Notes under the pieces: model-generated
Told to the model about the DNA's origin: nothing
Seen by the model: the letters and a program-made list of their open reading frames with translations, nothing else
The model's database searches: none
DNA from: Onthophagus taurus
Taxonomy: Eukaryota > Arthropoda > Insecta > Coleoptera > Scarabaeidae
Length of the DNA stretch: 64,000 bases
Direction: 5' to 3'
Assembly (NCBI RefSeq): GCF_036711975.1
Contig: NC_091971.1
Location: 3,107,501 to 3,171,500, forward strand
Program-made: the position numbers and the translations under genes
Shown here: positions 51,201 through 61,000 of the stretch, piece by piece
How the letters are laid out: every line of letters begins with the position of its first letter
Position numbering within the stretch: the stretch's first letter is position 1

Positions 51201-54200
51201 GTTTATTTCAATTTAGTTCCGACAGATTTAACCTTAACACAGGATTTAAGAAATAAAATGTTTAAGGAAGCACTTCTTTGTGTAATCTTTTACGATAATT
51301 TTCAATATCAAATTTATTTAAGAAAAACTAAATGATTGACAAGTTTTATCGGTAACCTTCCTTAAAATTTCCGTTAATTGATGACCTCGTTCTGAAGTTA
51401 ACATTTTTTTATAGATTAACCCACATTGACGAATTCCAAAATGATTATTATTACAAAATCAATTAAAATTTTTAATGTCCACTTATACACCGTGAGAATA
51501 ACAAATTAAGATATCACATTATGTATAGTAAAGGGGGATTTATAAAAATGATTTATGACGATTTACTCTAGAAATAACCACACCTGAATTAGTTATAAAT
51601 TCTTACATCATCCGTAGTCTATAATTTATTGAAAGGTTAAATATTGTGTATAACCATGAAAATATAATAAAATAATAATTTAAAAGATAGTATTGGGAGC
51701 TATTTGCATAAAAATAATTTAATCAGGCCTATAACAACTTTTTTATAATTTTTTCTTGACCTTAATATTCTTAATTAATATTAATATTCTTCTTCTGCGT
51801 CGTATTTTCATAACTAAGAAGTGATTCCATGTTTATGAGCATTCTTCTATTTTATTCCTCCATAACTGGCAGTGTTGTACCTCTTGAAGCGGAATGGTGT
51901 TATCTCATTTACCTGGTTGGGCCACCTAGTTTACAATCTCCCCCTTAGTCTTCTTCAAAAGCATTTTTACAGCCACATCATCCAGCAGTTTGAAAATTTC
52001 TGCCTCGATTTGATCTGCTCCAGAATCCTTATCACTTCCTCTTATCACCTTAATTTTATAATTAATAAAAATATTAACACCAAATTTTTTAACTTATTTT
52101 TTACTTTCCCTTTTCATCAACAAAAAAAGATAACAATACTAACTCATTAGTAATTCCTTTCCATTAATAATCCCGAATTAAGCTGGTTGTCACGCTCGAT
52201 ATTTTCAACACGCCGGAGAGAGAAGGAGGTCTTGTATGACGTCAATGCTGCAATCGTGTTTAACGAGTCATCACCATCATTGAGCACGACTCCAAGTCAA
52301 ACGAGCCAAATAAAAAATGCTTGGTATAAATCATCTCAAATAACGAGATTCGTAAGAATCGTGATAAAAATTACGAGATAAAAGTAAACTTCCTATTTTC
52401 CAAAATAAAACGATAAAAGTCATTGTTTGTCACAAAATTTTAATACAATTCTAAGTGATCGACGTCAGTGAAAATGTCACAAAGGCATAGTTTATGGTGT
52501 TTACTTATTACTAGAAACGAAAACCAAGTTTGCATTATTCATCATTGAATTGTTTAAGGTTACAACTACTTTATAATCCTATTATGTTTCCCTAGATTAA
52601 ATATTATCCAAAGTGAGTTGATCGTTTAATAAATAATTGTGCAACAAAACTACATACGTCCGATATCACCCCACACGTTGTAAATTTACACCGTGAATCA
52701 CGAAATTTGAAGCACTTAGAGCGTCATTAGCGGTTGTACATAATATTCATTCATGATTAAATCTGGTTATCGCCTGGTTTAAGCTGTTTTTGTAATAAAT
52801 GTAAAGAAGATAACGTGAAGGTCGGATTAAAAATGTTCGAAAACAAATTACTTATACGTTTTGTACAGGGGAGGGTTAAAAGTGTGAAGTTAAACGAGAA
52901 AAAAGCGTGGGAGGTTAATTTAAAAGTTCGAAAGGAAAAAAGAAAGGTCGAATGGCGACCCTTAACAAAACATACACCTGTAAAACCACTTTCCAAATCT
53001 GGCGTCAACTCGATTATGCTTGGTTAGTTTCGCTCCCGTGAGTTTCATCAAAGCGGACCAGCACAAAACGTCTACCATCTGACGGTGAAAATTGAAAAGG
53101 CAACCTTCAATGATATGAAAACATACAAAAAAATAAATAGAAATAACTACATAAATAAAAACTCCACCTTTTATACAATTTTATAACCTATTCTATCAAT
53201 AACCAGATTTATATTGGATTTCTTTCTTCTTTAAACCTCTTTATAAAAATTGTGTTTGATCAATTCTACGAAAATAATCGCGGAGAGTTCAAGGACGCAC
53301 TTTTAATACCGGTTGATTTATGTTCATTTTAGAATGATATATAAACAAGTTTTTTTTAACCATCATTAACTTGTCGAATACATAATCGCAAAACAAAGCA
53401 GGGACTCAATTTTAAAAATAAGGTCATAGTCCAAATGGCTCGTCAAATCGCGGTTAAAGTGTCGCAAAATGTTTATTTTTTGTAGTCCATTCACTGATCA
53501 CGTTCGCTTTCAAAACCTTTTTTGATAATAACTCCTAAACAACAACTTTTAATAAATTCGATAACAATCTCAAAAATAACTAAAAATAAATTTTTGATAT
53601 CTACCTGAATTCATTTTAATATTTAAGTATAAAAAATAAGAAAGTGTTTCAATCAGACATTTTCGTTATCTAAATCCAGACTGCGACAACCTTTTATTTT
53701 ACACTATCACACCCGTTACTTCACAATGTCACACCCGTAGATTAAATTTAAGCAAAGCCACTATGGCTTCCCACATTTCTTAATCCTTTGTATTCATATA
53801 CATACATAATTTTACAATATTTTCTGATTTAACGTCAACTCTGCCAAGAATGCCATCAAAGTGCCACCCAAGTATTATTCACAGATACTGCTCCATGTAC
53901 AATGAACTGATAAACAGCTTCTGATATAGTTAAACCAAGTTTTTTGTCATCGATTTTCATACTTACTAGAACATTTCCACTGGGGAACATCTGGAGCACG
54001 ATGAAATACTGCAGAGCGCACATACCAGGTATTGGTGAGATGATAATGCGACATGATAATGAAACCAATGTGTGCAGAGAACCAGTGCTCCAGAAATGTG
54101 TACTTGATATTAATCCAATTTCTGACTTTTTCATCACTAAGTTAATCAATCATCACCTAAGAGAGATACACTCATCCCAGGAGTCTTGTATTCAAGCAAA

Positions 54201-55789
54201 ATCTTTTTTTGGTTTGCCACAAAGGCTATATACTCTATTTGCCGGCTTGAGTCAGAGTGCTATCGATAAAACCGCTTGCGGAAACTAGATGTGAATGCAG
54301 TATAGAATCGGCGGAAGCCGTTAGCAGATAATACAACAAATTGTCAGTTGGTTAGTTAGTTGTAGTTGCTCTTATCATTTAGGAAGTTCAATTGTAGCAG
54401 GCAAAAAATGCCTATATACAACACGAAGACACATTGGCTTGATAATTACCAAGAAAATGTTTTCCAATCATCCTTAGTAACAGCGAGGGAATTAACCAAA
54501 GAAAATGATATTGACAGAAAGTTCAAGTCGCAACGAATGTTGATTAATAAGATAAAGACGTCAGCTTTTATATTACACTGTCACACCCGTTACAAATCAA
54601 TACAATTAATCGACGTCAGTTAAACCGTTATAAAAGATAAGATGAGGTTTTTAATTGATGAAAAAAATGGTTTCACCTGGTATTATTCAAATTCCTTTAG
54701 AATATTTTTTTATTTATTTTGTTCTAGTTTGACCCGGTGTTGATTTACAAATGAAAATGTTTTGCGTATCTTAATTTAAACAGATAAGTTAGTTCATAGT
54801 GTCCTTAAGGCCACTTTTTATCGACTTTTGAATATGAAATTTGTCTTAAGTGATCGACAACAGGCGTGTTTACCCTCCATATAGAGTAAATAGATTTTGG
54901 ACATTTCTAAATTAATTTACACTTCTAATTTTCTGATCCTAATATCCGTCTGTTAGGCATCTAAAACTCTATCTTCCAAAACATATTTTTTATTTTTGTC
55001 ATTAATAAAGTATCTGAAACAATTGGTTGCCATGGTTACGTATGGTTACTGCTATTTTTCTGAATAAATGGGAATTTGTGCGTTACTTTTGGGAAACACT
55101 GTATATACGACTCTAGTTAATTTTATAAAAAATGTAATTTCAAGCCCAATTTGAACGAAATTAACCCATTCCTAGAAACGTTTTAGACGAGTTAAGAATT
55201 CGTTTTAGAGGTGTTCCTGTAAATTCATGTCTTCATATTTTAATTAATTTACTTTATTTGACAGTTTGAATAAAAATTAAAGTTGTCAACAAGACGGAAA
55301 CTGTCAAATTGACATTTAACACAAATTTATGACTCATCTTATGTTATAAGGAAATAAATTATACTACATAAAAATAAAATTAATATCATAAACAAAATTG
55401 TACCATGTTAGATAAACAAGCTCATTATCCATTATTAATCGTTAATTTAAAGTGTTTTTTTTTTCTTAAACAATATACAATCGTAAATATTTGAAGTTGA
55501 CATAATAAACCATAACCTAAAAATAAATCAAAAGTCCACAGTAACTACAATCTTAAAATAACAACTAGCCACACTTGGTGACAAAAACAATATGTTCCCG
55601 CGATTACCTCGAAGATAATACAGCATGTTTATGTAAATAATTTATAAAAATATAATCGAAATCTCGCTTAGTGTCGAAGGTCAAAACAAAAAATGAAGTC
55701 TTACCATTGCTCCCGGTTTTCGTAGATTTACTCGGTCTTACGGTCTTTTTATTTGGAACTGTTGGTTTCGATGTCTTTTTAGGTCCCAT
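22418..55789 (-). CDS. NFAT: NFAT transcription factor, NFAT5/TonEBP type
   Basis: Ten minus-strand exons join in frame to 3348 bases (1115 residues): 55789-55705, 46663-46607, 35663-35480, 34157-33981, 33921-33752, 33697-33546, 33473-33134, 33075-32888, 28491-28347 and 24267-22418. The DNA-binding Rel homology part (about 226-388) contains the recognition loop [16 protein letters not shown] followed by HMFYQACRV and [10 protein letters not shown]; the IPT domain (about 391-497) begins [15 protein letters not shown]. Both resemble NFAT5 more than NFAT1-4, and I see no PxIxIT calcineurin-docking motif in the N-terminus, which fits the calcineurin-independent, tonicity-type branch and the single NFAT of flies. 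Residues 500-1115 are a Ser/Thr/Asn/Gln-rich tail, presumably transactivating. Start chosen at the first ATG (55789); a GTG-opened frame upstream is not needed. It acts in the nucleus as a dimer (family knowledge). Divergent from mTERF5. Confidence 0.9.
26233..26302 (-). other. Exon-like island in NFAT intron 9
   Basis: A GC-richer stretch directly after an excellent minus-strand acceptor (TTTGTTTCTCTTGCAG ending at 26304). Joined in phase 1 to the preceding exon it would stop after about ten codons, so if it is used it would be an alternative terminal or poison exon. No good donor was found. Confidence 0.25.
27049..27132 (-). CDS. NFAT: Candidate 84-base cassette exon of NFAT
   Basis: Acceptor CATACAGCGTACAG ending at 27133 and donor CATTCAG|GTTCTC. 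The exon is 84 bases, begins and ends in phase 1 exactly as the exon 9-exon 10 junction requires, and has no stop. It would add 28 residues including [20 protein letters not shown] between the IPT domain and the tail. It stands out as a GC-rich block in very AT-rich intron DNA. The donor is weaker than others in the gene, consistent with optional use. Confidence 0.45.
28347..28491 (-). CDS. NFAT: NFAT exon 9: end of IPT domain
   Basis: Acceptor TTTTGTTTTAG, donor AGTG|GTAAGC. Residues 452-499: [19 protein letters not shown] and [21 protein letters not shown], the last strands of the Rel C-terminal dimerisation domain. Confidence 0.9.
29052..30236. mobile_element. Foldback element with arms of about 560 bases
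   Basis: Left end CAGGTGTATCTGAATGACGT and right end, inverted, CAGGGTGTATCTGAATGACA, flanked by TAT/TATA. Left arm (29052-29612) and right arm (29670-30236) are inverted copies almost to the centre, leaving a spacer of about 60 bases and no coding capacity. It abuts the next element, sharing TATA. It lies in NFAT intron 8. Confidence 0.8.
30836..30966. repeat. Nested hairpin MITE-like palindrome
   Basis: Outer arms TAGTGTGTTAATTAATTATC and its inverse ending AACACACTG; inner arms TTGCAAGTATGCAACCAATA and ATTAGTTGCATACTTGCAA. The loop holds AGGCGATTTGCG. About 131 bases in all, inside the 2.6-kb transposon. Confidence 0.6.
31738..31962 (+). pseudogene. Transposase N-terminal fragment (DUF4817-type HTH)
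   Basis: 74 residues with [16 protein letters not shown] and [19 protein letters not shown], the same domain pattern as the transposase remnant at 10683. The catalytic domain is absent, so the element is nonautonomous. Orientation is plus, opposite to the host NFAT gene. Confidence 0.5.
32888..33075 (-). CDS. NFAT: NFAT exon 8: first part of IPT domain
   Basis: Residues 389-451, with [20 protein letters not shown] and [19 protein letters not shown]. Donor CAG|GTATAA, acceptor TTTTTTTTTAG. Phase 1 in, phase 0 out. Confidence 0.92.
33134..33473 (-). CDS. NFAT: NFAT exon 7: second half of Rel DNA-binding domain
   Basis: Residues 276-388 with [38 protein letters not shown] and [16 protein letters not shown], then the linker SQPIVC. 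Donor TGTA|GTAAGT. The frame opens at GTG, the first codon of the exon; the valine is internal, not a start. Confidence 0.93.
33546..33697 (-). CDS. NFAT: NFAT exon 6: Rel recognition loop
   Basis: Residues 225-275. Carries [19 protein letters not shown] and [24 protein letters not shown] and SRG of the loop contact DNA bases and backbone in NFAT family structures (family knowledge). Confidence 0.93.
33752..33921 (-). CDS. NFAT: NFAT exon 5: Ser/Thr-rich linker
   Basis: Residues 168-224, with [20 protein letters not shown] before the Rel domain. Two acceptors nine bases apart (TTTTACAG at 33922 and GATTAG at 33913) both keep the frame, adding or dropping three residues. Confidence 0.85.
33981..34157 (-). 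CDS. NFAT: NFAT exon 4: acidic/basic N-terminal segment
   Basis: Residues 109-167, including [16 protein letters not shown] and [17 protein letters not shown], which contains a basic cluster and a SUMO-type VKIE. The donor AC|GTTGGT is weak but is the one that keeps frame with exon 5. Confidence 0.85.
34158..35479 (-). other. NFAT intron 3, no feature recognised
   Basis: AT-rich intron DNA between exons 4 and 3. I see no coding segment, repeat or transposon end in it. Confidence 0.5.
35480..35663 (-). CDS. NFAT: NFAT exon 3: AT-hook-like basic region
   Basis: Residues 48-109. Contains [15 protein letters not shown], close to an AT-hook core, then [21 protein letters not shown]. Acceptor TTTTTTAATTTTAG, donor TTAGG|GTAAGT. 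The frame needs one base from the previous exon, which exon 2 supplies. Confidence 0.88.
39090..39400 (-). promoter_or_regulatory. CpG-rich island, possible internal NFAT promoter or leader exon
   Basis: A sharp local rise in G+C and CpG (for example ACGACGTCGCGCATACGCG near 39300) in the middle of an 11-kb AT-rich intron. On the minus strand it could be a 5' leader with a possible donor GAAA|GTAAAC near 39131; it contains two short upstream ATG frames. No coding family is recognised. Confidence 0.3.
40055..40663. mobile_element. Internally deleted mariner-like element, 0.6 kb
   Basis: Ends CAGGGTTTTCCAAG and, inverted, AAAGGTTTTCCAATAAG, next to TA on both sides. The inside is a fused transposase remnant. 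Relatives with CAGGGTGT ends occur at 9439, 29052 and 30240. Confidence 0.65.
40134..40549 (-). pseudogene. Transposase remnant joining HTH to the extreme C-terminus
   Basis: From the ATG at 40549: [40 protein letters not shown] and RTAENIAAV, a DUF4817/HTH N-terminus. The frame stops at 40238, but another frame continues with [19 protein letters not shown] and [11 protein letters not shown] and a stop at 40134, which is the usual C-terminal end of this transposase family. The whole DDE catalytic core has been deleted, so this is a nonautonomous derivative. Confidence 0.65.
40797..41312. mobile_element. MITE of about 516 bases
   Basis: Left end CACTGAGGGAGAAAAATTTA and right end, inverted, CACAGAGAGAAATATATTCT; both continue into TTCTTGA. 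The interior is very AT-rich with repeated AAGAAT/ATTCTT words and no coding capacity. Confidence 0.5.
44013..44074 (-). other. Possible alternative leader exon of NFAT
   Basis: 62-base stretch after CGCATTTCAAG with donor ACTGCAG|GTGATT. It ends in the phase exon 3 needs and would read [13 protein letters not shown] before NSMKM, but its start phase does not match exon 1 or 2. It could only serve another first exon or as untranslated leader. Confidence 0.25.
44738..44930. repeat. Degenerate tandem repeat, period about 84 bases
   Basis: GGCAAAAGATAGATA, AGCAGAAGACAGAAA and GGCAGAAGATAGATA recur about 83-84 bases apart, each followed by CTG...AAGTCTATATA and TAGAAACT in the complete copies. 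Just over two copies. Confidence 0.5.
46607..46663 (-). CDS. NFAT: NFAT exon 2
   Basis: 57 bases, phase 1 in and out, encoding residues 29-47 ([19 protein letters not shown]). Acceptor GTTGTTTTCAG, donor GATG|GTAAGT. Because it is symmetric it could be skipped without shifting the frame. Confidence 0.75.
46910..47183. mobile_element. Second copy of the palindromic pogo-like element, truncated
   Basis: Right end ATCGAGGTTTTACTG next to TA is the inverse of the terminus of the element at 4088. It holds one full palindrome of the same family (AACATTCGGGTTTAGCCGTC ... inverse, 47020-47080) plus flanking CTAGAACTAACACT units. The left terminus is missing. Confidence 0.65.
48309..48342. repeat. 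Perfect inverted repeat, 13-base arms
   Basis: ACTAGTTATTAAG and CTTAATAACTAGT separated by eight bases. No element ends are seen around it. Confidence 0.7.
53691..54593. repeat. Segment bounded by 29-base direct repeats
   Basis: 53691-53719 and 54565-54593 share 27 of 29 bases, including TTACACT(A/G)TCACACCCGTTAC, in the same orientation. The core TCACACCCGT occurs a third time at about 53729. The enclosed segment is less AT-rich than its surroundings and has open frames on both strands without a recognised family. Confidence 0.55.
55705..55789 (-). CDS. NFAT: NFAT exon 1: basic N-terminus
   Basis: Encodes 28 residues starting [19 protein letters not shown], very rich in Lys, Ser and Thr. 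Donor CAATG|GTAAGA. The phase agrees with exon 2 and, directly, with exon 3. Assignment to NFAT rests on splicing phase and position, not on homology. Confidence 0.7.
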
Positions 55790-56376
55790 TGTTAAACTCA
55801 CTCGGTCACTATTACATTCGAAAAATAATTAGGTTAAGGTAATTCAATAAAAAACACGGAACATCCGAGCACCATCGTCCGCCATAGATGTTTTCGCCGA
55901 CGATGATTGCCTTGATTGGTCATGATTCGTATTAGAGTAACCACGTGATCGAAAGAGAATTCTAATTCGTATAAAAGAATTTCTTTAGAATCAAAAAAAA
56001 TTTCGAACTATTTCCAATAACACGTGGTGAAAAACTAACAATCCTAAAAACGTTTTATTAAGCGAAATCAGAGTTACCATATGTTTTTGTTAAACTTGAC
56101 ATAACCCCTTATTGTTCTTAAATATTTCTTTATTATTCACCGAAAGATTATTATGTTTATTTTAAATACATTTATCAAAGTTTCATTAATAATTAAAAGT
56201 AAACTTGTTTATAAAAAGACAATAAATAAATTTCTTTACTAGTGACCTCTTTTAACGAAACTTTGTAATCAATACTTTGCCTTGTCATGTATAGATGGCC
56301 TTACAGTATGACAACTAAATAAATCAAAATGTAAACATAACCTAAAAAAAAATTAAAATTAAATTTTCAATTAAAA
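55790..56376. promoter_or_regulatory. Divergent promoter region between NFAT and mTERF5
   Basis: 587 bases separate the two divergent ATGs. Near 55860-55950 it is less AT-rich, with CGCCGACGATGATTGCC and CACGTG (55942-55947). No TATA box stands out. Both 5' leaders must lie here. Confidence 0.5.
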
Positions 56377-58046
56377 ATGTATATAAATAAATTAAGTTCA
56401 TTTCTGAAATGTATTAAGTACGCACAACTTTCGCAAAATCGTTTAAATTCAACGATGCAAGAATCATGCGATACCATCCAAAAATGTTTAGGTTAGAATC
56501 ACATGTTATTATATTTTAATTAATTTAAAAACAACCTTATTTTAGGATTATCAAAATCTTACGCTTTAAAATTAGTTAAATCTAATGGTTTAACACGAGT
56601 AGATAAAGAAAATATAATTGAAAATGTAAATTTATTGTCATCACTTGGATTTACAAAAGAAGAAATTATAAATAACGGTGTACTTTTAAGAAGATCATGT
56701 AAGCAGTTACAAGATCAATGTCTTGTTTTAAAGGAGGTGGGATTCAAGGATGTAACTCCAACTGTTCTAGTGAAGTAATTAAGGAAATTTAATTTTATAT
56801 TTTTACTTATTTTTGTGTAGTTTTAGGAAATTACTTTATAAAACTGTGAAGACACTAAAAAATATGTCATTTTTATCAAAAGATTGCAATGTTTTTGCTA
56901 ATCTTTTAACACATTTAGATCCAAAACCCTCAGATTTTTTGATTGGGTATAAATATAATGAACAAGATATGGTTGCGAAAATCCATGCAGTAATTATAAA
57001 GAAATATCTAGGTTTGTTAATGAAAATAATTAATTTTATTTAACTTTTATTATTAAATGTATAGAATGGCGCTTAGAAGCAACACCAACAGAAATAGAAA
57101 CAACATTTAGAAAGTATCGTACATTGAATTATAAAAGTTTTCAAAATATCTCAGAAAATATCAAATTTGCTTTAAGCATAGGTTTTCCCCCAAAAAAACT
57201 TCTCGGATTTAATTATGTTTTAATAACCAATCCTAATTACCCTAAAACGATCATAAAAGAAATGCCTTTTATGCATGATTTAGATATGAAAGTAGCTATG
57301 AGACGATATCCAAAATTAGCAACAATTTTACCGAGGAATTTTAAAAAGATTTATGAAATACTTAAAAAAGAAGAATTTCCAGATGAATTTATAAAAAATC
57401 ACATGAATGTGTTCTGTTTATCGCCTAAAACGGTTTTATTTAGATTAAATGAGTTGAAACGTACTCCAGAGTTGAATATTTTAAGAGGAAATCCTAACAT
57501 ATTGAAACTAATTGTGCATTATAACAGAACAAGGTATAGAATGTCTATTATGAAGGATATGGATTTGAAATGTTTTACTGTTAATCCTTTAGAAAAAGAT
57601 GATGAGGAATTATTTGATAATAAAATGAAACTTGGAAATGATATGAACGCAAAATATGATGTTATTTTATTATTAAAAGGTTTATTAAATGCAGATAAAG
57701 ATACTTTGAAAAATGGTTTAAAGAAACACCCTCATTATTTAGAAATTCCTCTTCTCGAGATTAAAACGACAGTTAAATTTCTTCAGAAAAATTTTAGTAA
57801 TGAAGCCATTTTAAACGTTTTACCCATAGTTTTATACCCAATGTAAGTTTTTTTTATGGTAGTAATAAAAATGCTGATTTATTTTCACTTTTTAGAAGCA
57901 AAATACGAGATGCTTTAAGGATTCTTAATTTAATGAAAGATCTGTCATATGGAAATCTTTCAGAAACGAATAAGTTAAATTTGATTCCGTATATCATAGA
58001 AAAATCTCATCATTTTACAGGGGATGGAGTATGGACAAATAAGTAA
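56377..58046 (+). CDS. mTerf5: mTERF-family mitochondrial transcription factor, mTERF5-like
   Basis: Five exons (56377-56491, 56546-56774, 56821-57011, 57065-57842, 57896-58046) separated by introns of 46-54 bases join in frame to 487 residues. The N-terminus (MYINKLSSFLKCIKYAQLSQ) is basic and free of acidic residues, fitting a mitochondrial targeting peptide. The rest consists of repeated helical units with spaced leucines and prolines typical of the mTERF fold, for example SLGFTKEEIINNGVLLRRS, ALSIGFPPKKLLGFNYVL and LLKGLLNADKDTLKNGLKKH, and ends with IIEKSHHFTGDGVW. mTERF proteins bind mitochondrial DNA and control transcription; flies have mTTF and mTERF5 as partners on the same sites. 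Length and C-terminus suggest mTERF5 rather than mTTF, but that choice is less certain than the family. Confidence 0.8.
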
Positions 58047-58077
58047 CAAAACAAATTTTTTAAGGAGACTGAAATTT

Positions 58078-58083
58078 AATAAA
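58078..58083 (+). terminator. Polyadenylation signal of the mTERF gene
   Basis: AATAAA 32 bases after the stop codon, the first such signal downstream. Confidence 0.55.
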
Positions 58084-61000
58084 ACTTTTTTAATATTTTT
58101 AAATTATTTAAATTTATTTACAAGTAAAAATAGAGTCCTTAAAAATCCTTTATTTTAATACTGACATCTATCAACTAGAAATAGAAGAATTTAGTTGAAC
58201 AATTAATTGTAAGGTGGCGTTAATATATTGATTATTATAGTATAGCTAATTTGAACATCAAACAACAAAAATGACATTGGTTTTTTTAAGGAATGGAATT
58301 TATATAAATAGGTTTAAATAATTTTTACTCTGGGTTAATCTCTTAACTTCTCGGTGACGTTTATCTAATAATATAAGTAAATATACATAATATGCTCTAT
58401 TTTATATTTTTTGTTTTAGTGTTGTTAGGGATGTTTATAGATATACAGTTGCTAATTTTGGATGAGGAAGAACGGAAGCTGCACCTGGTGAAGAAATGGA
58501 AGTGGGTACAAAACCAAGAAATAGGAGTGTCCAAGAAATAAAGATGCTATTGCATACTAGGAACGAAGGAGTGGCAATTTGCTAACTGTATCTTGCAAAT
58601 ATATCCTGCTGTTAGACAATGAGAGCACTTAAAACAGCTAATTATTGGAAGTATAATAATAATATTGTACTGTATAATAATGTCTTTATCAAGTATTTAA
58701 CTACAGGTCTCCTAAAAACTTGTTATTCTACACAAAATTCTCTTGGATACAGGTTGGGTCATTACTTGTTCAAAAAAATTACATCTTGGCTTAATAGTGG
58801 TGATATTTTTGCTAATTCCAGTCTAGGAAAAGCACTACAGCGGACCACGTCATTACCATAAAATGCTACTTTATCAAATGCAACCACTGAAACTCCATTT
58901 ATAATTCTCCTCTTTTGTTATCGACTCTTACTCTCATAGATGTAACGATGTGCCATCTACCTTATGGCTAGTAATACCCAGAACTTTAATAAATATTGCA
59001 CGATAGAGATTTTGTAGGTTTTTCGATAATATCCAGAATCAAAACGGTTAAGGAAAATGATTTTCCTTTACTACTGTTGTCTATATGGCTTTCTTGGTTT
59101 GGTGAAATTAACTTTTTCCGAGGTATTGTAGTATCGTAGTAATTTTAATTTCCCACGTTGTCAAGTGTTCGAACATTCAAAAGTTAACTTCCTTATTTTT
59201 TCTTTTTACAAGAACACATTGTTTCGTTACACCTATGTTTTTGACGGGTTCACCATGGGAAGAACCCGGTAGTTGGACTCGGACAATGGTTAAATTAAAT
59301 AAAAATAATTTTGCAATTGAAGGACAAGGGTCCGAAGATGGGCCGAGTTGACCAGTTAACTCTGACAATCGGCGATTGTGTCCGGAGTCCGACCCCTTTA
59401 CGTTTCTTCCCGCACCACCTTAACCCTAATCAACCCTTACACCACGTTCGATTGTGTCGACCTCGTCTTATTTTTTGTCTTCTCTTCGGATTTGTTACGC
59501 TACAATACTTTTTTGAAGCAAAAAAAATTCTTTGATAAATTTTAATTTTTTTTTAAGTAATGTTTTGTTATCTAACGTTGGAATCTCTCAGAATGCAATA
59601 TGCACTTACATGTAGGTGAGTAATTTCAATGCATGTAGTAGCTATTTCGAAGCGGCTTCTTTTGAAATTAATAGGTTCTCAGAAACTCGAACGAAAAAAA
59701 GACCAGAAAAAAAAGTCTTATAACTCGACCGAATTTCGACCAAAGTTGTTATTGCAGACGAGACTCGCGATCGGCGTCGTCCTTGACGGCGCATCGTTTT
59801 GGCCTTGGCCTTCATCGAGATGTGCAGTCTCTTTCGGCGGTGTGATCGTCTCTTCTTTTCGTCCCCCCGCTCTTTCTTATTTCTCTTCTTCTTTTAATTT
59901 TTCTTTTGAAATTTTTTTTCGTTTAATTTTTCTTTCAATTTTTTTTTCGTCGCCCATCGTGGTGCAAGCAACGTCGCGTCCATATTTCGGCGGTATCTCC
60001 TTTTGTTCCGTTCACGCCATCGCCCGCTGCTAATGACCGTTCGTAATGAGGTTTTGCACCTTTGTAATGATTCTCGTTTCGACGTCGTCAACAACATTTG
60101 GGTTCTAAATAAAAAAAAAATTTAAACTAAATTAAACTTTATTATGGGTTTTAAATTTATTTTCCAACATTCTTATTTCGTTGGCCGTTGACATAGTAAC
60201 ACAAATCGCGAATCTCACCCTTCGTTATTTTATAAATAGAAAAAAAAGGGGGAAGGACGTTCTCCTTTTACTTACCACGTCCGGAGAGTTTAAGAGGAAG
60301 CTGTGCACCTTATCCTAGGTTTTCTGCACGGGGATGCACACATAGGTTGCATTGTTGATGATGATGGATGCTCGGACACCCCTGAGAACGTTGGGGTTCT
60401 AGTTGTACCCTTCATGATACATTGCTGAGTATTGTGTCGAACTGATCTATATTTTATTTGGAATAATGGGGTGCTGTCAGTTGATCACCGGGTGAGATTC
60501 TTTTGAATTTAGCAAAGGTATCGTCATCAAGATAAGAAATCGTAATTGTAACTGACTTGTATTGTGCGGAGCAAGTTGATTAGATTGGTAACAATGGCAT
60601 TGAAGATTTTTTTTGGGCGAAGAAGGTTGTTATTAATTTTAAGTGGTGTAAAAATTTAATTATTTTATTAATTTTATTTTATTCTTAAAGCGGATGGGTC
60701 CAAATGCGAATATTTGCATATTTTAATATCGGTGGGATAGTTGATTTGGTTTGAGTGAAGGCGTAGTTTGAATTTCAACCATATGCTAATATTTTGCATC
60801 ATAAAATAGGACGTTAATTAGAATAATAAGATTCCTCCAGATTACTGGAGCTAGTTTCCAATTTAAGTTGAAATAAGCTAACTTGTTTGGGTACATATTT
60901 ATTCGTTATAAGTTACGATCCGGTAAACGGTTTTGATTATGCAAAACAAGACCTGGTCATAAAACTGTCACATCAGTCAAAAGGTTGCATTGGTGCCCTA

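Larger units (their letters stand above)
47184..55704 (-). other. NFAT intron 1, left unassigned apart from small repeats
   Basis: AT-rich DNA without recognised genes. It contains a perfect hairpin at 48309-48342 and a segment bounded by 29-base direct repeats at 53691-54593. Several open frames of 60-115 residues occur on both strands but none shows a family signature I trust. Confidence 0.5.

Noticed and set aside
53856..54623. Possible degenerate hAT/ZMYM-type transposase or processed pseudogene
   Set aside because: Only a vague similarity in one short stretch ([14 protein letters not shown]); no catalytic motif or consistent frame.
59629..60097. 134-residue plus and 67-residue minus open frames
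   Set aside because: They overlap on opposite strands across a pyrimidine-rich tract; length is explained by low stop density, and neither resembles a known protein.
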